Assembly: GCA_937139155.1 (NCBI GenBank)
Contig: CAKZPI010000037.1
Span: 132,195-175,508 of the forward strand
Direction: 5' to 3'
From: an uncultured Flavobacteriales bacterium
GTDB taxonomy: Bacteria; Bacteroidota; Bacteroidia; Flavobacteriales; JBLHRE01
Length of the DNA stretch: 43,314 nt
Shown: piece by piece, positions 24,101 through 33,277 of the stretch
Layout of the letters: each line of letters starts with the position of its first letter
Numbering within the stretch: position 1 is the stretch's first letter
Translations under genes and position numbers: made by a program
Notes under the pieces: generated by a model
What the model was told of the DNA's origin: nothing
What the model saw: only the letters and a program-made list of their open reading frames with translations
Database searches by the model: none

Positions 24101-25084
24101 ATGAATTCAGACTTCAAGGCTTATTTGCTAGAGGCTACCCAAGCAACGGAATGCGAGGAAGTGGAGATCATCCAGTCTTTATGGAGTGGTTATGGGAAAA
24201 TCATTCGGTATGGACTCCAGGGCTGTTCTCGGAAAACGGTGGTGGTCAAATCCATTTCTTTGAAGGAAACCGGGTCACATCCTTATGGGTGGACAGGAGA
24301 GATTTCACATAAGCGCAAGGTAAAGTCTTATGAGATTGAAAGAAACTGGTATCAGGACTGGAGTTCTGCTTGCAACCTTGATTGCCGGGTTCCTGAATTT
24401 ATAGGATTTTTTGCTCAAGGAAAGGATGAATATATCATCATGGAAGATCTAGATGCTGAATTCCCCATTCGTAAGGCGTCAGTGAACCTTGAAGAACTAA
24501 AGGCATGCTTGTCATGGTTGGCCAATTTTCACGCCCGGTTTATGCAAGAAAGCCCCAAGGGATTATGGAAGGAGGGAACCTATTGGCATTTGGATACTCG
24601 TCCGGAGGAGCTTGAAAGTATTGAAGACCTAGAGCTCAAAAATAAGGCCCCAAAAATTGACGCGCTTTTGCGCGAATGCCATCATCAAACCATCCTTCAT
24701 GGAGATGCAAAACTGGCTAATTTTTGTTTTTCAAAAAATGGGAGAGAGGTTGCCGCGGTTGACTTTCAGTATGTGGGTGGGGGCTGCGGAATGAAAGATT
24801 TAGCTTATTTTCTTGGAAGCTGCCTTCCTGAAAGTGATTTGTTTGAATTGGAAGAAGATTTATTGAATTTCTACTTTCAAGAATTAAAAATGGCCCTTAG
24901 ACGTTTGAACGAAAACCGGAATGGATCATTATTGGATTTTGATGAATTGGAAGGGGAGTGGAGAAGAATGTATCCTCTAGCATGGGCAGATTTTCTTCGG
25001 TTTTTGTTGGGATGGAAGCCGAACCATGAAAAAATCAACTCCTTTAGCCTAGAGAAGTTGAAAGCCGTTTTGGAAACGATTTGA
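24101..25084 (+). CDS. Aminoglycoside/choline-kinase-like phosphotransferase (CHK/EcKinase type)
   Basis: 327 residues with a protein-kinase-like fold. It shows a nucleotide-binding Lys in TVVVKSISL (about 48-56), the hinge YIIMEDLD (about 113-120), the catalytic loop ILHGDAKLANFCF (HxDxxxxN) and the metal-binding VDFQYVGGGCGMKDLAYFLG, where DFQ replaces DFG. GGGCGMKDLAYF is typical of ecdysteroid-kinase-like/CHK proteins rather than true aminoglycoside phosphotransferases. Such enzymes phosphorylate hydroxyl groups of small molecules; the substrate is unknown. It is divergent from the Crp/Fnr gene. Confidence 0.85.
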   Translation: MNSDFKAYLLEATQATECEEVEIIQSLWSGYGKIIRYGLQGCSRKTVVVKSISLKETGSHPYGWTGEISHKRKVKSYEIERNWYQDWSSACNLDCRVPEFIGFFAQGKDEYIIMEDLDAEFPIRKASVNLEELKACLSWLANFHARFMQESPKGLWKEGTYWHLDTRPEELESIEDLELKNKAPKIDALLRECHHQTILHGDAKLANFCFSKNGREVAAVDFQYVGGGCGMKDLAYFLGSCLPESDLFELEEDLLNFYFQELKMALRRLNENRNGSLLDFDELEGEWRRMYPLAWADFLRFLLGWKPNHEKINSFSLEKLKAVLETI

Positions 25085-25121
25085 GACTTAAAACGAGTTT
25101 TTTCAAGATTGAATTTTCCTG

Positions 25122-26201
25122 CTAGAGTTTTGGAATGGAAAAATAGAAAGTGGTTCCTTTTCCTAATTCTGATTCCACTCCAATCGAGCCTTTATGCAAT
25201 TCAACAATTTTCTTGCAATGGGCTAGACCGATTCCAGTGCCTTCATATTCACTTGCTGGATGTAGGCGTTGAAAAACGGAAAAAATTTTGCCTTGGTCTT
25301 TTTCGGCAATTCCAATTCCATTGTCTTTAATGTAAAAGGTCCAGCCGTCTTTTTCTTCAGCGTAGATTGAGATTTTTGGGGGAATGGATGGGTTTCTAAA
25401 TTTAATTGCATTGCTGATTAAGTTCTGAAACAACATGCGCAGCTCGGTTTCATATCCTTTAATTTTTGGCAATTCACCAAGTTCTATTTGGGCATTTGCC
25501 TTCTGAATATCCGCCGCCAAATCTTTGACTGTGTTTTCAAGTAATTTCTTGCAATCAATTTCACCTAGATTTTTCTTAGCACCAATACCGCTATAGTCTA
25601 AGATGTCTGTGATAACTTTTTCCATACGTTGGGTTGCTCCAACGATATAACTGAAGACCTCCTTAGCCTTTGGGTGTAAACTCTGAGCCCATTTGGTTTC
25701 AATTAAATTCACAAAACCCGTTATGGTATTTAGGGGGGATTTTAAATCGTGGGAAACGATATAGGCAAATTGATTCAGCTCCTTGTTCTTTAACTCCAGC
25801 TGGTTTTTGGTTTGCTCAAGCTCGGTTACGTTTCTGAGCATTACGTAAACAAAGTTTTCCTTTATATGATGCACAGAGCACTCGTATTTACCGGCCACCA
25901 TATGATTTGAATATTCTACCACACCCAGATTAATACTCCCTCCTTCGGCAGCAACTTTTCGGTAAGTTTCCATCACAAGCAATCCCCCTTCATGTTCAAA
26001 GGCTTCAGGAGCCACCTCCAATATTTTTTTCCCGAAGACCTCCTCCCGCTCTTTCCTCATTTCATACAAGATTATCTTATTCATGAAAACGTAGCGAATG
26101 GACCTAATATCATTTAAATCCGGAACTTGAAATATCCCTACGCCTATTGATAAGTCATAAAAGGTATCGTAAAGGAGGTCAAAGTTTAGGGCGTCGCTCA
26201 T
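25122..26201 (-). CDS. PAS-domain sensor histidine kinase
   Basis: 359 residues, cytosolic. An N-terminal PAS domain (about 10-128) precedes a short coiled coil (TELEQTKNQLELKNKELNQ). A HisKA domain follows with the phospho-acceptor His151 in VSHDLKSP, then a HATPase_c domain with LFQNLISNAIKFRN (N box), IKDNGIGIAEKDQGKIF (G1) and GTGIGLAHCKKIV (G2). The architecture resembles phytochrome-type kinases without the bilin domain. No response regulator gene is adjacent, so its partner is elsewhere. Confidence 0.92.
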   Translation of the reverse strand: MSDALNFDLLYDTFYDLSIGVGIFQVPDLNDIRSIRYVFMNKIILYEMRKEREEVFGKKILEVAPEAFEHEGGLLVMETYRKVAAEGGSINLGVVEYSNHMVAGKYECSVHHIKENFVYVMLRNVTELEQTKNQLELKNKELNQFAYIVSHDLKSPLNTITGFVNLIETKWAQSLHPKAKEVFSYIVGATQRMEKVITDILDYSGIGAKKNLGEIDCKKLLENTVKDLAADIQKANAQIELGELPKIKGYETELRMLFQNLISNAIKFRNPSIPPKISIYAEEKDGWTFYIKDNGIGIAEKDQGKIFSVFQRLHPASEYEGTGIGLAHCKKIVELHKGSIGVESELGKGTTFYFSIPKL

Positions 26202-26415
26202 GGTATGACTAAATTAAAGAGGGTTTAAACCCGGAATAAAGGCGGTTGAATCTTCGTGCTTGGCTAATGTAAGGAAAAGGTTTGTTCACCTTCCAGATTA
26301 AGAAAGGACCAAACCCCTCCAAAAGCAAAGAATAAGATACCTGAAATCACCCTTCTATATTTCCGTGAATATTGGTTCACCACCTTTCTACATAGGGGGT
26401 CTGCCAATTGGACGC

Positions 26416-27111
26416 TTAGGATTTAAACCCTTCATTTTTCCATGGGAAATAGGAAACAAAAAACAAGACTAGGCTTGGCACCAATATCATTCCCGTAAGG
26501 AAATTAATAAGTGAATTCATACCATTTAATTCATTTCCAAGGATTGAAATAAATAAAAGATCCCCCAGTGGACCCTTAGAGAAAACGGAATTGTAAAATA
26601 CATTCCAACCAAGGTGAAGTCCAATAGGAAGAACGATGGACTTTGTTTTTGAGAAGCCTAAAGCCAAAGCCAGCCCCATAATTCCGGTGCCGATAAAAAC
26701 AAATACCATTGCCCAAAGGTTGCCGAATACTCCGTACGAGAACCAATGGTAAACGCCAAACGCAATTCCAGAAATCAATATGCTTTTTCTCGGCCCAATC
26801 CATTGAATCAAGAGGTAAAGCAAGGCTCCTCTAAAAACAAGCTCTTCGGTTAGAACCGACCTGATGTCCCACCAAATTGCAGCCCAAAATTCCAGGGGTT
26901 CCAAACTTTGGTTAAGCACCCAATTTGATGAGCTCAACCAGGATTCTAAAAATTGTGAAAAAGAACAAATCAGGGCCGTAAAAAGAAAGCCAACAAAGAA
27001 TTGCTTAAATCTTTCAAGGGGTTGAGTAAAGCCCAGTGCGGCTAGGTTCTTCCTTTCAAAAATGTATAAGGCCAACCAAGAAAAAGCCAATAAAACCAAA
27101 AGGCCTACCAT
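26416..27111 (-). CDS. CPBP-family intramembrane metalloprotease (CAAX/Abi type)
   Basis: 231 residues with about seven membrane segments. The three family motifs are present: EE at 89-90 with Arg94 (TEELVFRGALLYLL), His122 in FGVYHWF, and HLGWNVFYN with His166 and Asn170. The conserved Glu and His residues form the active site. Relatives process prenylated proteins, bacteriocins or membrane substrates; the substrate here is unknown. The gene lies downstream of the large propeller gene on the same strand, 129 bases away; another 214 bases without features separate it from the kinase gene. Confidence 0.88.
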   Translation of the reverse strand: MVGLLVLLAFSWLALYIFERKNLAALGFTQPLERFKQFFVGFLFTALICSFSQFLESWLSSSNWVLNQSLEPLEFWAAIWWDIRSVLTEELVFRGALLYLLIQWIGPRKSILISGIAFGVYHWFSYGVFGNLWAMVFVFIGTGIMGLALALGFSKTKSIVLPIGLHLGWNVFYNSVFSKGPLGDLLFISILGNELNGMNSLINFLTGMILVPSLVLFFVSYFPWKNEGFKS

Positions 27112-27240
27112 GATTTCAAGTGGGCCTTTTGAAGTTTATATTTTCTTGAATCAATCGGCAAATCTTAGCTTGTTGATGAAGTATACCTTTCGTTTGCGCT
27201 TAATGGCAGCATCATTTTCCGCCAAAAAAATAAGCCTGAA

Positions 27241-30200
27241 TTACCGTTTTATTTCTGGTGCTCCTATTTCGGTTAATTTCTCCTCCATTCCGTCTAGTTT
27301 TGATTGAATGGAATTCAGTTTTTCCTTTCTTTCCTTCAGCAGGGTTCTGGCATTTTCTAAATAGGTCAAATGCGATTTTGTAGGACCATAGGTGGTGCTT
27401 CCGCCGTAGGCTGCCCAGATATAATCATCTATGCTTGGGAAGGCATCCTTTTCTCCAACTTCGGATCTAGGATCACTTCCATTAACCAAGAGGTCCAGTT
27501 CCAGCAATTCCTCTCGAATTTTCAATAGTTTGTTCAGCAATTCCTCATCGGTAGAGGAAGCCCTTTCATAGGCCTTTAGCATGAGGTGAACGTTTTCTAA
27601 TGCTTCTTTGAGGTCGGTTTTTAAATTACTCGATTCACTAGATAGTTTAGAAACGTGCTCCCAATGGGCAACTACTGCTTCCGCAGGACTTCCTCCTAAC
27701 GAGTTTTTGGTGCCCAGCTCCACCTCAAAGTTCACCTTATTTCCCATGGCCGTGAATTTCCCTTCTACTTGAGCAAACAATTGGGCTGTGTACTTACCCG
27801 GACTTACCATGTTTCCACTTCGGTCATGATCCATATTATCTACAGTGAGGGTAGAGGAAGACTCAGAAGATAGGTCCCAGCTAAGGCGGTTCATTCCTTT
27901 CGCATTTTCTCCGGATAATTTCCGAACAATCTTCCCTTCCTCATCTGAAATAAACAGCCAAAGACTAGGCTGGATTTCGGCCATTTCTTCCTCCAACACA
28001 GACCATTCTGGTACCGATACCGTGCCTTCCGCTTTTTCTATTTCCGCTTCCTTCTTTTTCCGTTTTGCTTCTTTTGACTGAAAAGCTTCTTTCAAATAGT
28101 AGGTGAACTCAACTCCGAAGGGAGGGTTGTCAGCCACGAAGAAATTATCACCCTGAGAGGCTTTTTTCGATCCGCCTAAGACCCTCTTTTGCATTTCCCA
28201 TTTCCCATTTTGAGGAGGGAATAATTGGGCTTCCTTATCGGGATTGAATTCGCGCAAAGCAGAATAATCATCTAAAATGTAAATGCCCCTACCAAAGGTT
28301 CCAACCACCAAGTCGTTTTCTCGCTTTTGAATGGCCAGGTCACGTACGGAAATGGTAGGAAAATCGCCTTTTAACTGAACCCAAGATTTTCCTCCGTCTA
28401 AAGAGCAATACACCCCAAACTCAGTTCCTAAAAAGAGAAGGTCTTTCTTTTCGTGATCTTGAACAAGTCTCCAAACCAAGTTTCGGTCTGGAAGGTTCCT
28501 TGAGATTTTATTCCAAGTTTTACCCTTGTCTGAACTTTTAAAAACATAGGGGGCATAATCACCATATTTATGGTTGTCAAAAACAGCGTAAACCACATCT
28601 TCATCAAATAGATCGGCTTTGATGTCATTTACAAAGGCAGTTTTGGGCAATCCTTTGATTTTGGAAAAGTCTACCTTTCTCCAGGTCTTTCCACCATCTT
28701 CGGTTACCTGAATGATGCCGTCATCGGTTCCTGCATAAATCAACCCTTCTTGCTTTGGCGATTCAGATAAGGAGGTGATTGTACTGTAATTTGACATGGC
28801 ATAGATGTCCCATGCATTGTCCCATTTTTGCTTTTTCCCAAAAAATGGGGTTTGAATTCTGGGGGTATTTGTGGTTAAATCTCCAGAGATTGCTTCCCAA
28901 GAATCGCCCCGGTCTTCCGATTTCCAAACCCTTTGAGAGGCGTGATAAATACGGGCAGGATCGTGAGGACTTACCAGGATGGGGGCATCCCAATTGTACC
29001 TTTCGGTTGGTTCACCCAGGGCCGGTTGGGGTTTTATGTAAACATTTTCTCCGGTAATGCGGTCGTGTCGATTTAAATTCCCTTGCTGCCATTGGGCATA
29101 TACAATGTTTGGGTTTCCAGGCTCAGTTGCTGGTTGATGTCCATCCCCACCTAAAACCACAAACCAGTCTGAATTCCGAATGCCATGTATGTTGTTGGTT
29201 TGAGAAGGAGCCCCTTGGGTATTGTTGTCTTGGGTTCCTCCGTAAACAAAATAATAGGGCTCTGCATCATCAACGGCTATTTTATAAAACTGGGTTACGG
29301 GCAAATTGTCAATGAACTTCCAGTTTTTCGTTTTGTCGAAGCTTTCGTAAAGACCGCCGTCACAACCTACCAAAATGTAATTTGGATCTGATTTTTTAAA
29401 AGCCACCGCATGGTTGTCAACATGCTTCTCACTTTCATTCATGGTTTCAAAGTTCTTTCCACCATCATAGGATACCAACATATAGTTATTGGCCAGGTAA
29501 AGCTCATCGAAATTATGGGGTGAAACGTAGAGTTCTTGGTAATAATGCGGACCCGTTCCTCCGGCCACAGCATCGCTCATTTTGGTCCAAGAAGCTCCTT
29601 GGTTCTCACTTCGGTACACCCCGCCCTTTCTTCGGTCAAGTTCAATGGCGGCATAAACTACATCCGGGTCTTGGGGGGAAATGCCCAAACCAATTTTACC
29701 CATATTGCTGTTGGGAAGTCCGGTATTTAGTTTTTCCCATGACTCTCCTCCGTCCTTTGACTTGTAAATGCCTGTACCTGGTCCGCCACCCAAATACCCG
29801 GCAACGGTTCTATGCCTTTGCCAAGTGGCAGCATAAAGAAGATTTGGGTTTCTCGGGTCAATAAGGAGGTCGGTTGCACCCACCCAAGCCTCGTCTCCTA
29901 AGGTGCGTTTCCAAGTCTTTCCTCCATCGGTTGACTTATACACTCCACGTTCACCTCCTTCGCTCCAAAGCGGACCTTGAGAGGCTACCCAAATAATGTT
30001 TGAATTGGAAGGGTGAATAATAATCTTAGAGAGGTGTTCAGAAGATTTAAGTCCCATGTTTTTCCATGATTTCCCTCCATCTTCACTTTTGTAAATTCCA
30101 TCTCCATAACCAATATGTCGGCCGCCAACGTTTTCTCCGGTTCCCACCCAAACAATTTCAGGGTTCTGTGGATCAAGGGCCAGACATCCGATTGAATAAC

Positions 30201-30498
30201 TTCCTTGTCCGTCAAATAGGGAAGACCAAGTGGTTCCAGAATTTTCAGTTTTCCAAACCCCACCTGAGCCTACGGCTACATACCAAAGGTTTTCATTCTC
30301 AGGATGGATAACAATGTCAGCAATTCTACCTGACATCAGAGCCGGACCAATGCTTCTGAACTTTAATCCACTCAAAATTGCCTCAGGTTTTGAGTCGCTC
30401 TCATTTGTAGAGGATTTTTTGTTTTGAGCCTGGCCTAGGAGTGATAAACAAAGAAGAAGAAGAAGGGTGGTGATAGAAAACTTAAAGAATTTGACCAT
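27241..30498 (-). CDS. Large secreted BNR/sortilin-type propeller protein
   Basis: 1085 residues. A signal peptide (MVKFFKFSITTLLLLLC.., cleaved after GQA) is followed by more than ten BNR/Asp-box-like repeats (GVWKTENSGTTW, GIYKSEDGGKSW, GVYKSTDGGKTW, GIIQVTEDGGKTWRKV, YVFKSSDKGKTWNKI) in about residues 35-730. These form one or two VPS10/sortilin-like propellers. A beta-sandwich (about 830-920) and a helical tail (about 930-1085) follow. The layout matches the glycosyl-hydrolase-like VPS10-domain proteins common in Bacteroidota, for which no reaction is established; catalytic sialidase residues are not evident. I prefer ATG 30498; ATG 30513 would overlap the predicted transcription start. 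Confidence 0.88.
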   Translation of the reverse strand: MVKFFKFSITTLLLLLCLSLLGQAQNKKSSTNESDSKPEAILSGLKFRSIGPALMSGRIADIVIHPENENLWYVAVGSGGVWKTENSGTTWSSLFDGQGSYSIGCLALDPQNPEIVWVGTGENVGGRHIGYGDGIYKSEDGGKSWKNMGLKSSEHLSKIIIHPSNSNIIWVASQGPLWSEGGERGVYKSTDGGKTWKRTLGDEAWVGATDLLIDPRNPNLLYAATWQRHRTVAGYLGGGPGTGIYKSKDGGESWEKLNTGLPNSNMGKIGLGISPQDPDVVYAAIELDRRKGGVYRSENQGASWTKMSDAVAGGTGPHYYQELYVSPHNFDELYLANNYMLVSYDGGKNFETMNESEKHVDNHAVAFKKSDPNYILVGCDGGLYESFDKTKNWKFIDNLPVTQFYKIAVDDAEPYYFVYGGTQDNNTQGAPSQTNNIHGIRNSDWFVVLGGDGHQPATEPGNPNIVYAQWQQGNLNRHDRITGENVYIKPQPALGEPTERYNWDAPILVSPHDPARIYHASQRVWKSEDRGDSWEAISGDLTTNTPRIQTPFFGKKQKWDNAWDIYAMSNYSTITSLSESPKQEGLIYAGTDDGIIQVTEDGGKTWRKVDFSKIKGLPKTAFVNDIKADLFDEDVVYAVFDNHKYGDYAPYVFKSSDKGKTWNKISRNLPDRNLVWRLVQDHEKKDLLFLGTEFGVYCSLDGGKSWVQLKGDFPTISVRDLAIQKRENDLVVGTFGRGIYILDDYSALREFNPDKEAQLFPPQNGKWEMQKRVLGGSKKASQGDNFFVADNPPFGVEFTYYLKEAFQSKEAKRKKKEAEIEKAEGTVSVPEWSVLEEEMAEIQPSLWLFISDEEGKIVRKLSGENAKGMNRLSWDLSSESSSTLTVDNMDHDRSGNMVSPGKYTAQLFAQVEGKFTAMGNKVNFEVELGTKNSLGGSPAEAVVAHWEHVSKLSSESSNLKTDLKEALENVHLMLKAYERASSTDEELLNKLLKIREELLELDLLVNGSDPRSEVGEKDAFPSIDDYIWAAYGGSTTYGPTKSHLTYLENARTLLKERKEKLNSIQSKLDGMEEKLTEIGAPEIKR

Positions 30499-30671
30499 GG
30501 TAGGGAATTTCATTCAAATAAAATTTAGAAGGTCTAAACCTAAACATTTCGGCTTCAATCGAGAAATGTAGAATGAATCAAATCCAACTGCACATCGGCG
30601 TAAGCCAATGAATTGGAAGGGTAAAGGCCAAACCAAAACCGGAAAAATTCAATTCTTACTCCTTATGGTTC

Positions 30672-30974
30672 TTAATTAGAAGCTGGGTCTGCCTTCATTT
30701 TTTTAAGGTATTTAGCCTCAAGATAGAAGGTTCCAAAGGGCAATAATGAAGCAATGAAAACTCCCAAACTGAAAAGAAATTTCCATTTTAATTGAATGGC
30801 GCAGGTTAACCCGAGTAGGCAGTAGGCTATGAAAAGAAAGCCATGAATCATGCCCACCCAAAAATTAGGTTCGGGGATCTCGTAAAAGTATTTTAAGGGC
30901 ATGGTAATTCCGAAGAGCAAGTAGCTAATGCCTTCAAGAATGGCAATATTTCTGAAAAGTTTGAATAAAGTCAT
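30672..30974 (-). CDS. DUF3817 small integral membrane protein
   Basis: 100 residues with three membrane helices. MTLFKLFRNIAILEGISYLLFGITMPLKY is the conserved start of DUF3817. It is followed by WVGMIHGFLFIAYCLL, containing the family His, and LPFGTFYLEAKYLKK at the end. The function is unknown for the whole family. I use ATG 30974, since upstream residues do not fit the family. It is divergent from the RMD1-type gene with 119 bases between starts. Confidence 0.88.
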   Translation of the reverse strand: MTLFKLFRNIAILEGISYLLFGITMPLKYFYEIPEPNFWVGMIHGFLFIAYCLLGLTCAIQLKWKFLFSLGVFIASLLPFGTFYLEAKYLKKMKADPASN

Positions 30975-31093
30975 AGAGTCCAAATAAGGGGGTAAAGGTA
31001 GGGTGAATGATTCAGAGCCGAAATGAATGATCAGAAATTTCAATGGGGCCTTGTGACTTTTTGATTTTCCTCCGACAAAGGATAAAAACTACT

Positions 31094-31921
31094 ATGGAAA
31101 CTCAGACTTTGGTTGAAACAAAACCTCAAGATAAGACCCAAGAACAATTTAATTATCGGGCCATTAGATTGGGGGATGGCTTAGTTCTGGAAAGCATTGC
31201 CAAGACCAGCGGGTTCAATCCTCCTCAACCCCATGCATTTGCCTTATACCATCAGGCGGCAAGTGGAGAGTATATTTATATTTTGAACTATGGGGTCATT
31301 GTTTTTTGCAATGCCAGTGAGGAATTTATAAACGCCAAGATTAAAGATTGGGAGCCCTTCATTCTCCAGCCTTCGCTTCGGTTAGGAGATGAATTAATGG
31401 TTCATAAAACCTCTGGAAGTCAAATTGAAATACGATTTGAAAGTCTTCAAATTGGCCGATTTGATGATGCTGTGAATAAAATGATCATGCTTCTTTTAGC
31501 TCAGTCGGTGGTGCTAGATCATTTCTCGTATTCAAGTCAAGAATTGATCACCCATATAAAAGAGCATACATCCTATATGCAAGAAAAGGGGCGGATCAGA
31601 TTGAGCCAAAAAGAGACTTTAAAATTTATTGGAAAAACCCTTAGTGCAAAGAATCACATTGCCGAGAACCTTTTCATTCTTGGTAGCCCAGAACAAACTT
31701 GGGAGGATGAATACCTTGAGGTTTTGCATACCAAATTAAAGCACCATCTAGATCAAGGTCAACGGTACAGGGTAATTGAAAATAGCCTGAGCATTGTAGA
31801 TGAAAACCTAAGCATTTACGCCTCCTACAATAACCATAGAGAAAGCAGCCGCCTGGAATGGATCATAATAATTTTAATAGTTATTGAGGTGATAGACACC
31901 TTTGTAACTAAGCTTTGGTAA
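31094..31921 (+). CDS. RMD1/DUF155-family membrane-anchored protein
   Basis: 275 residues. The N-terminal soluble part has the DUF155 pattern (YIYILNYGVIVFCNASEEFI, about 65-85). A helical middle follows (SQKETLKFIGKTLSAKNHIAENLFILGSPE), and a C-terminal membrane helix comes after RLEWIIIILIVIEVI. Eukaryotic members act in mitochondria (RMD1/RMND1); bacterial roles are unknown. I choose ATG 31094; an ATG at 31043 would add a poorly conserved leader overlapping the divergent promoter region. It converges with the sigma gene, with 16 bases between stops. Confidence 0.85.
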   Translation: METQTLVETKPQDKTQEQFNYRAIRLGDGLVLESIAKTSGFNPPQPHAFALYHQAASGEYIYILNYGVIVFCNASEEFINAKIKDWEPFILQPSLRLGDELMVHKTSGSQIEIRFESLQIGRFDDAVNKMIMLLLAQSVVLDHFSYSSQELITHIKEHTSYMQEKGRIRLSQKETLKFIGKTLSAKNHIAENLFILGSPEQTWEDEYLEVLHTKLKHHLDQGQRYRVIENSLSIVDENLSIYASYNNHRESSRLEWIIIILIVIEVIDTFVTKLW

Positions 31922-31937
31922 GCGCTGAAATAGCTTA

Positions 31938-32510
31938 TCACCCCTTTCTTTCCTCCTGCTTATAAAGTTGGTTTAAGACAGACCGGGCTCGTTTTAATCG
32001 CATTTTTATGGCGCTTTCAGACAAGTCCATGGCCAATTGAATATCTTTTATGGATTGCTTTTCAACATATTTCATTAAGAGGATTAGTTTTCCTTCAGGG
32101 GTCATTTGATCTAAAACCTGCTCTAGAAGATCCATTCGTCGGGCAGTGCCTAAATTTTCCACTTCTTCATCCATAAGCTCCGGAACATGATCGGCTAGTT
32201 TTTCAGAAATATACCTGTGAACCTTAATCTTACTTTTCCTTAGGAAGTCTATGCAGGTATGGTAACAAATGGCATAAATCCAGGTTTTCAACCGAGCCTC
32301 TTTTCTAAAATTAGGCAGCTCGAAAAATATCTTAATCAAGATTTCTTGGCTAAGGTCTTTGGCAGATTCCGCATCCTTAATAAAAGAAAGGCACTTGGCC
32401 TGAATATAAGACTCATACCGGTAAACGATTTCATTGAAGGCTTGAGGGTCGCCCAATTGGTTGAGGTTTACCAGTTCCTCATCATCTAAGTCATGATAAA
32501 TTCTTTTCAA
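31938..32510 (-). CDS. ECF-type RNA polymerase sigma factor
   Basis: 190 residues from a proposed TTG start at 32510. Region 2 (about 12-90) contains FNEIVYRYESYIQAKCLSF and DLSQEILIKIF, and region 4 (about 125-185) contains DQMTPEGKLILLMKYVEKQSIKDIQLAMDLSESAIKMRLKRAR. No ATG exists in the frame near region 2. The only upstream ATG (32630) lies inside the divergent peptidase gene and would add an unrelated 40-residue leader, so TTG is the best choice but not certain. No anti-sigma gene follows. Its head-to-head position makes it a likely regulator of the ligase operon at 32549. Confidence 0.85.
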   Translation of the reverse strand: MKRIYHDLDDEELVNLNQLGDPQAFNEIVYRYESYIQAKCLSFIKDAESAKDLSQEILIKIFFELPNFRKEARLKTWIYAICYHTCIDFLRKSKIKVHRYISEKLADHVPELMDEEVENLGTARRMDLLEQVLDQMTPEGKLILLMKYVEKQSIKDIQLAMDLSESAIKMRLKRARSVLNQLYKQEERKG

Positions 32511-32548
32511 GGAGAAGTGACTTTTTAAAATCCTTTCGTCAAAGGAAC

Positions 32549-33277
32549 ATGAAAAAAAGAAAAAGTCTATTAATGGATTCTTACGAATTTGAAATATTAC
32601 CACAGCCAACCGATGTAAGCTGCGGGCCAACCTGTCTTCACGCAGTGTATAAATACTACGGAGACGAGGTAAACCTTGAGCAGTTAATTACAACGGTTCG
32701 GCAGTTAAAGGATGGTGGCACCCTTGCCGTAATGCTTGGGAATCATGCTTTGAAGCGAGGGTATCGGGCCAGGATTTATACCTACAATCTTCACGTTTTC
32801 GACCCTTCATGGTTTGTGCCAGGCGTTGACATTTCTGAAAAGCTAAAGCAACAAGTTCTGTTCAAGAACTCTCGTAAACTCAAGCAAGCCACCAAGGCCT
32901 ATTTAAAATTCTTAGAGCTTGGGGGTGAGATTCGGTACAATTGCCTTACGGCGGATTTAATTCGGTCGCAACTTGAAAAGGGGAGACCCATACTTACGGG
33001 ACTGAGTGCTACCTTTCTTTATGGCTCAAAACGAGAAATTGGAGAAACCAATACCTACGATGACATTAAGGGGGAGGCCTCTGGTCATTTTGTTGTGATT
33101 TCAAACATTGATTCTGAGGGCTTGAAGGTTACCATTGCCGATCCATTAGCTTCCAATCCCATTCACCCAGATACCCAGCTTTATCAAGTGGAGGTGGAGA
33201 AGGTTATTAACGCCATCCTCCTTGGAATTGTAACTTACGATGCCAATTTATTAATCATCGAGCCTAAAGATTCATGA
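32549..33277 (+). CDS. C39-like cysteine peptidase of the amidoligase operon
   Basis: 242 residues without a signal peptide. A papain-like C39-type core shows the catalytic Cys25 in DVSCGPTCLHAVYKYYG, His180 in GEASGHFVVIS and Asp198 in IADPLAS, the right order for Cys-His-Asp. Unlike bacteriocin-processing C39 peptidases it has no ABC transporter attached, and it is predicted to be cytosolic. It probably cleaves an amide or peptide bond in the product of the ligases encoded downstream, or matures a peptide substrate. AAAGGA seven bases before ATG 32549 supports this start. Its stop overlaps the ligase start by ATGA. Confidence 0.8.
   Translation: MKKRKSLLMDSYEFEILPQPTDVSCGPTCLHAVYKYYGDEVNLEQLITTVRQLKDGGTLAVMLGNHALKRGYRARIYTYNLHVFDPSWFVPGVDISEKLKQQVLFKNSRKLKQATKAYLKFLELGGEIRYNCLTADLIRSQLEKGRPILTGLSATFLYGSKREIGETNTYDDIKGEASGHFVVISNIDSEGLKVTIADPLASNPIHPDTQLYQVEVEKVINAILLGIVTYDANLLIIEPKDS

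Noticed and set aside
25122..26201. Two-component pair with a neighbouring response regulator
   Set aside because: No receiver-domain gene is found on either side; the kinase is an orphan here.
32511..32630. Long sigma-factor N-terminus from ATG 32630
   Set aside because: The extension is the antisense of the conserved peptidase active-site region (DVSCGPTC) and has no sigma-like content.
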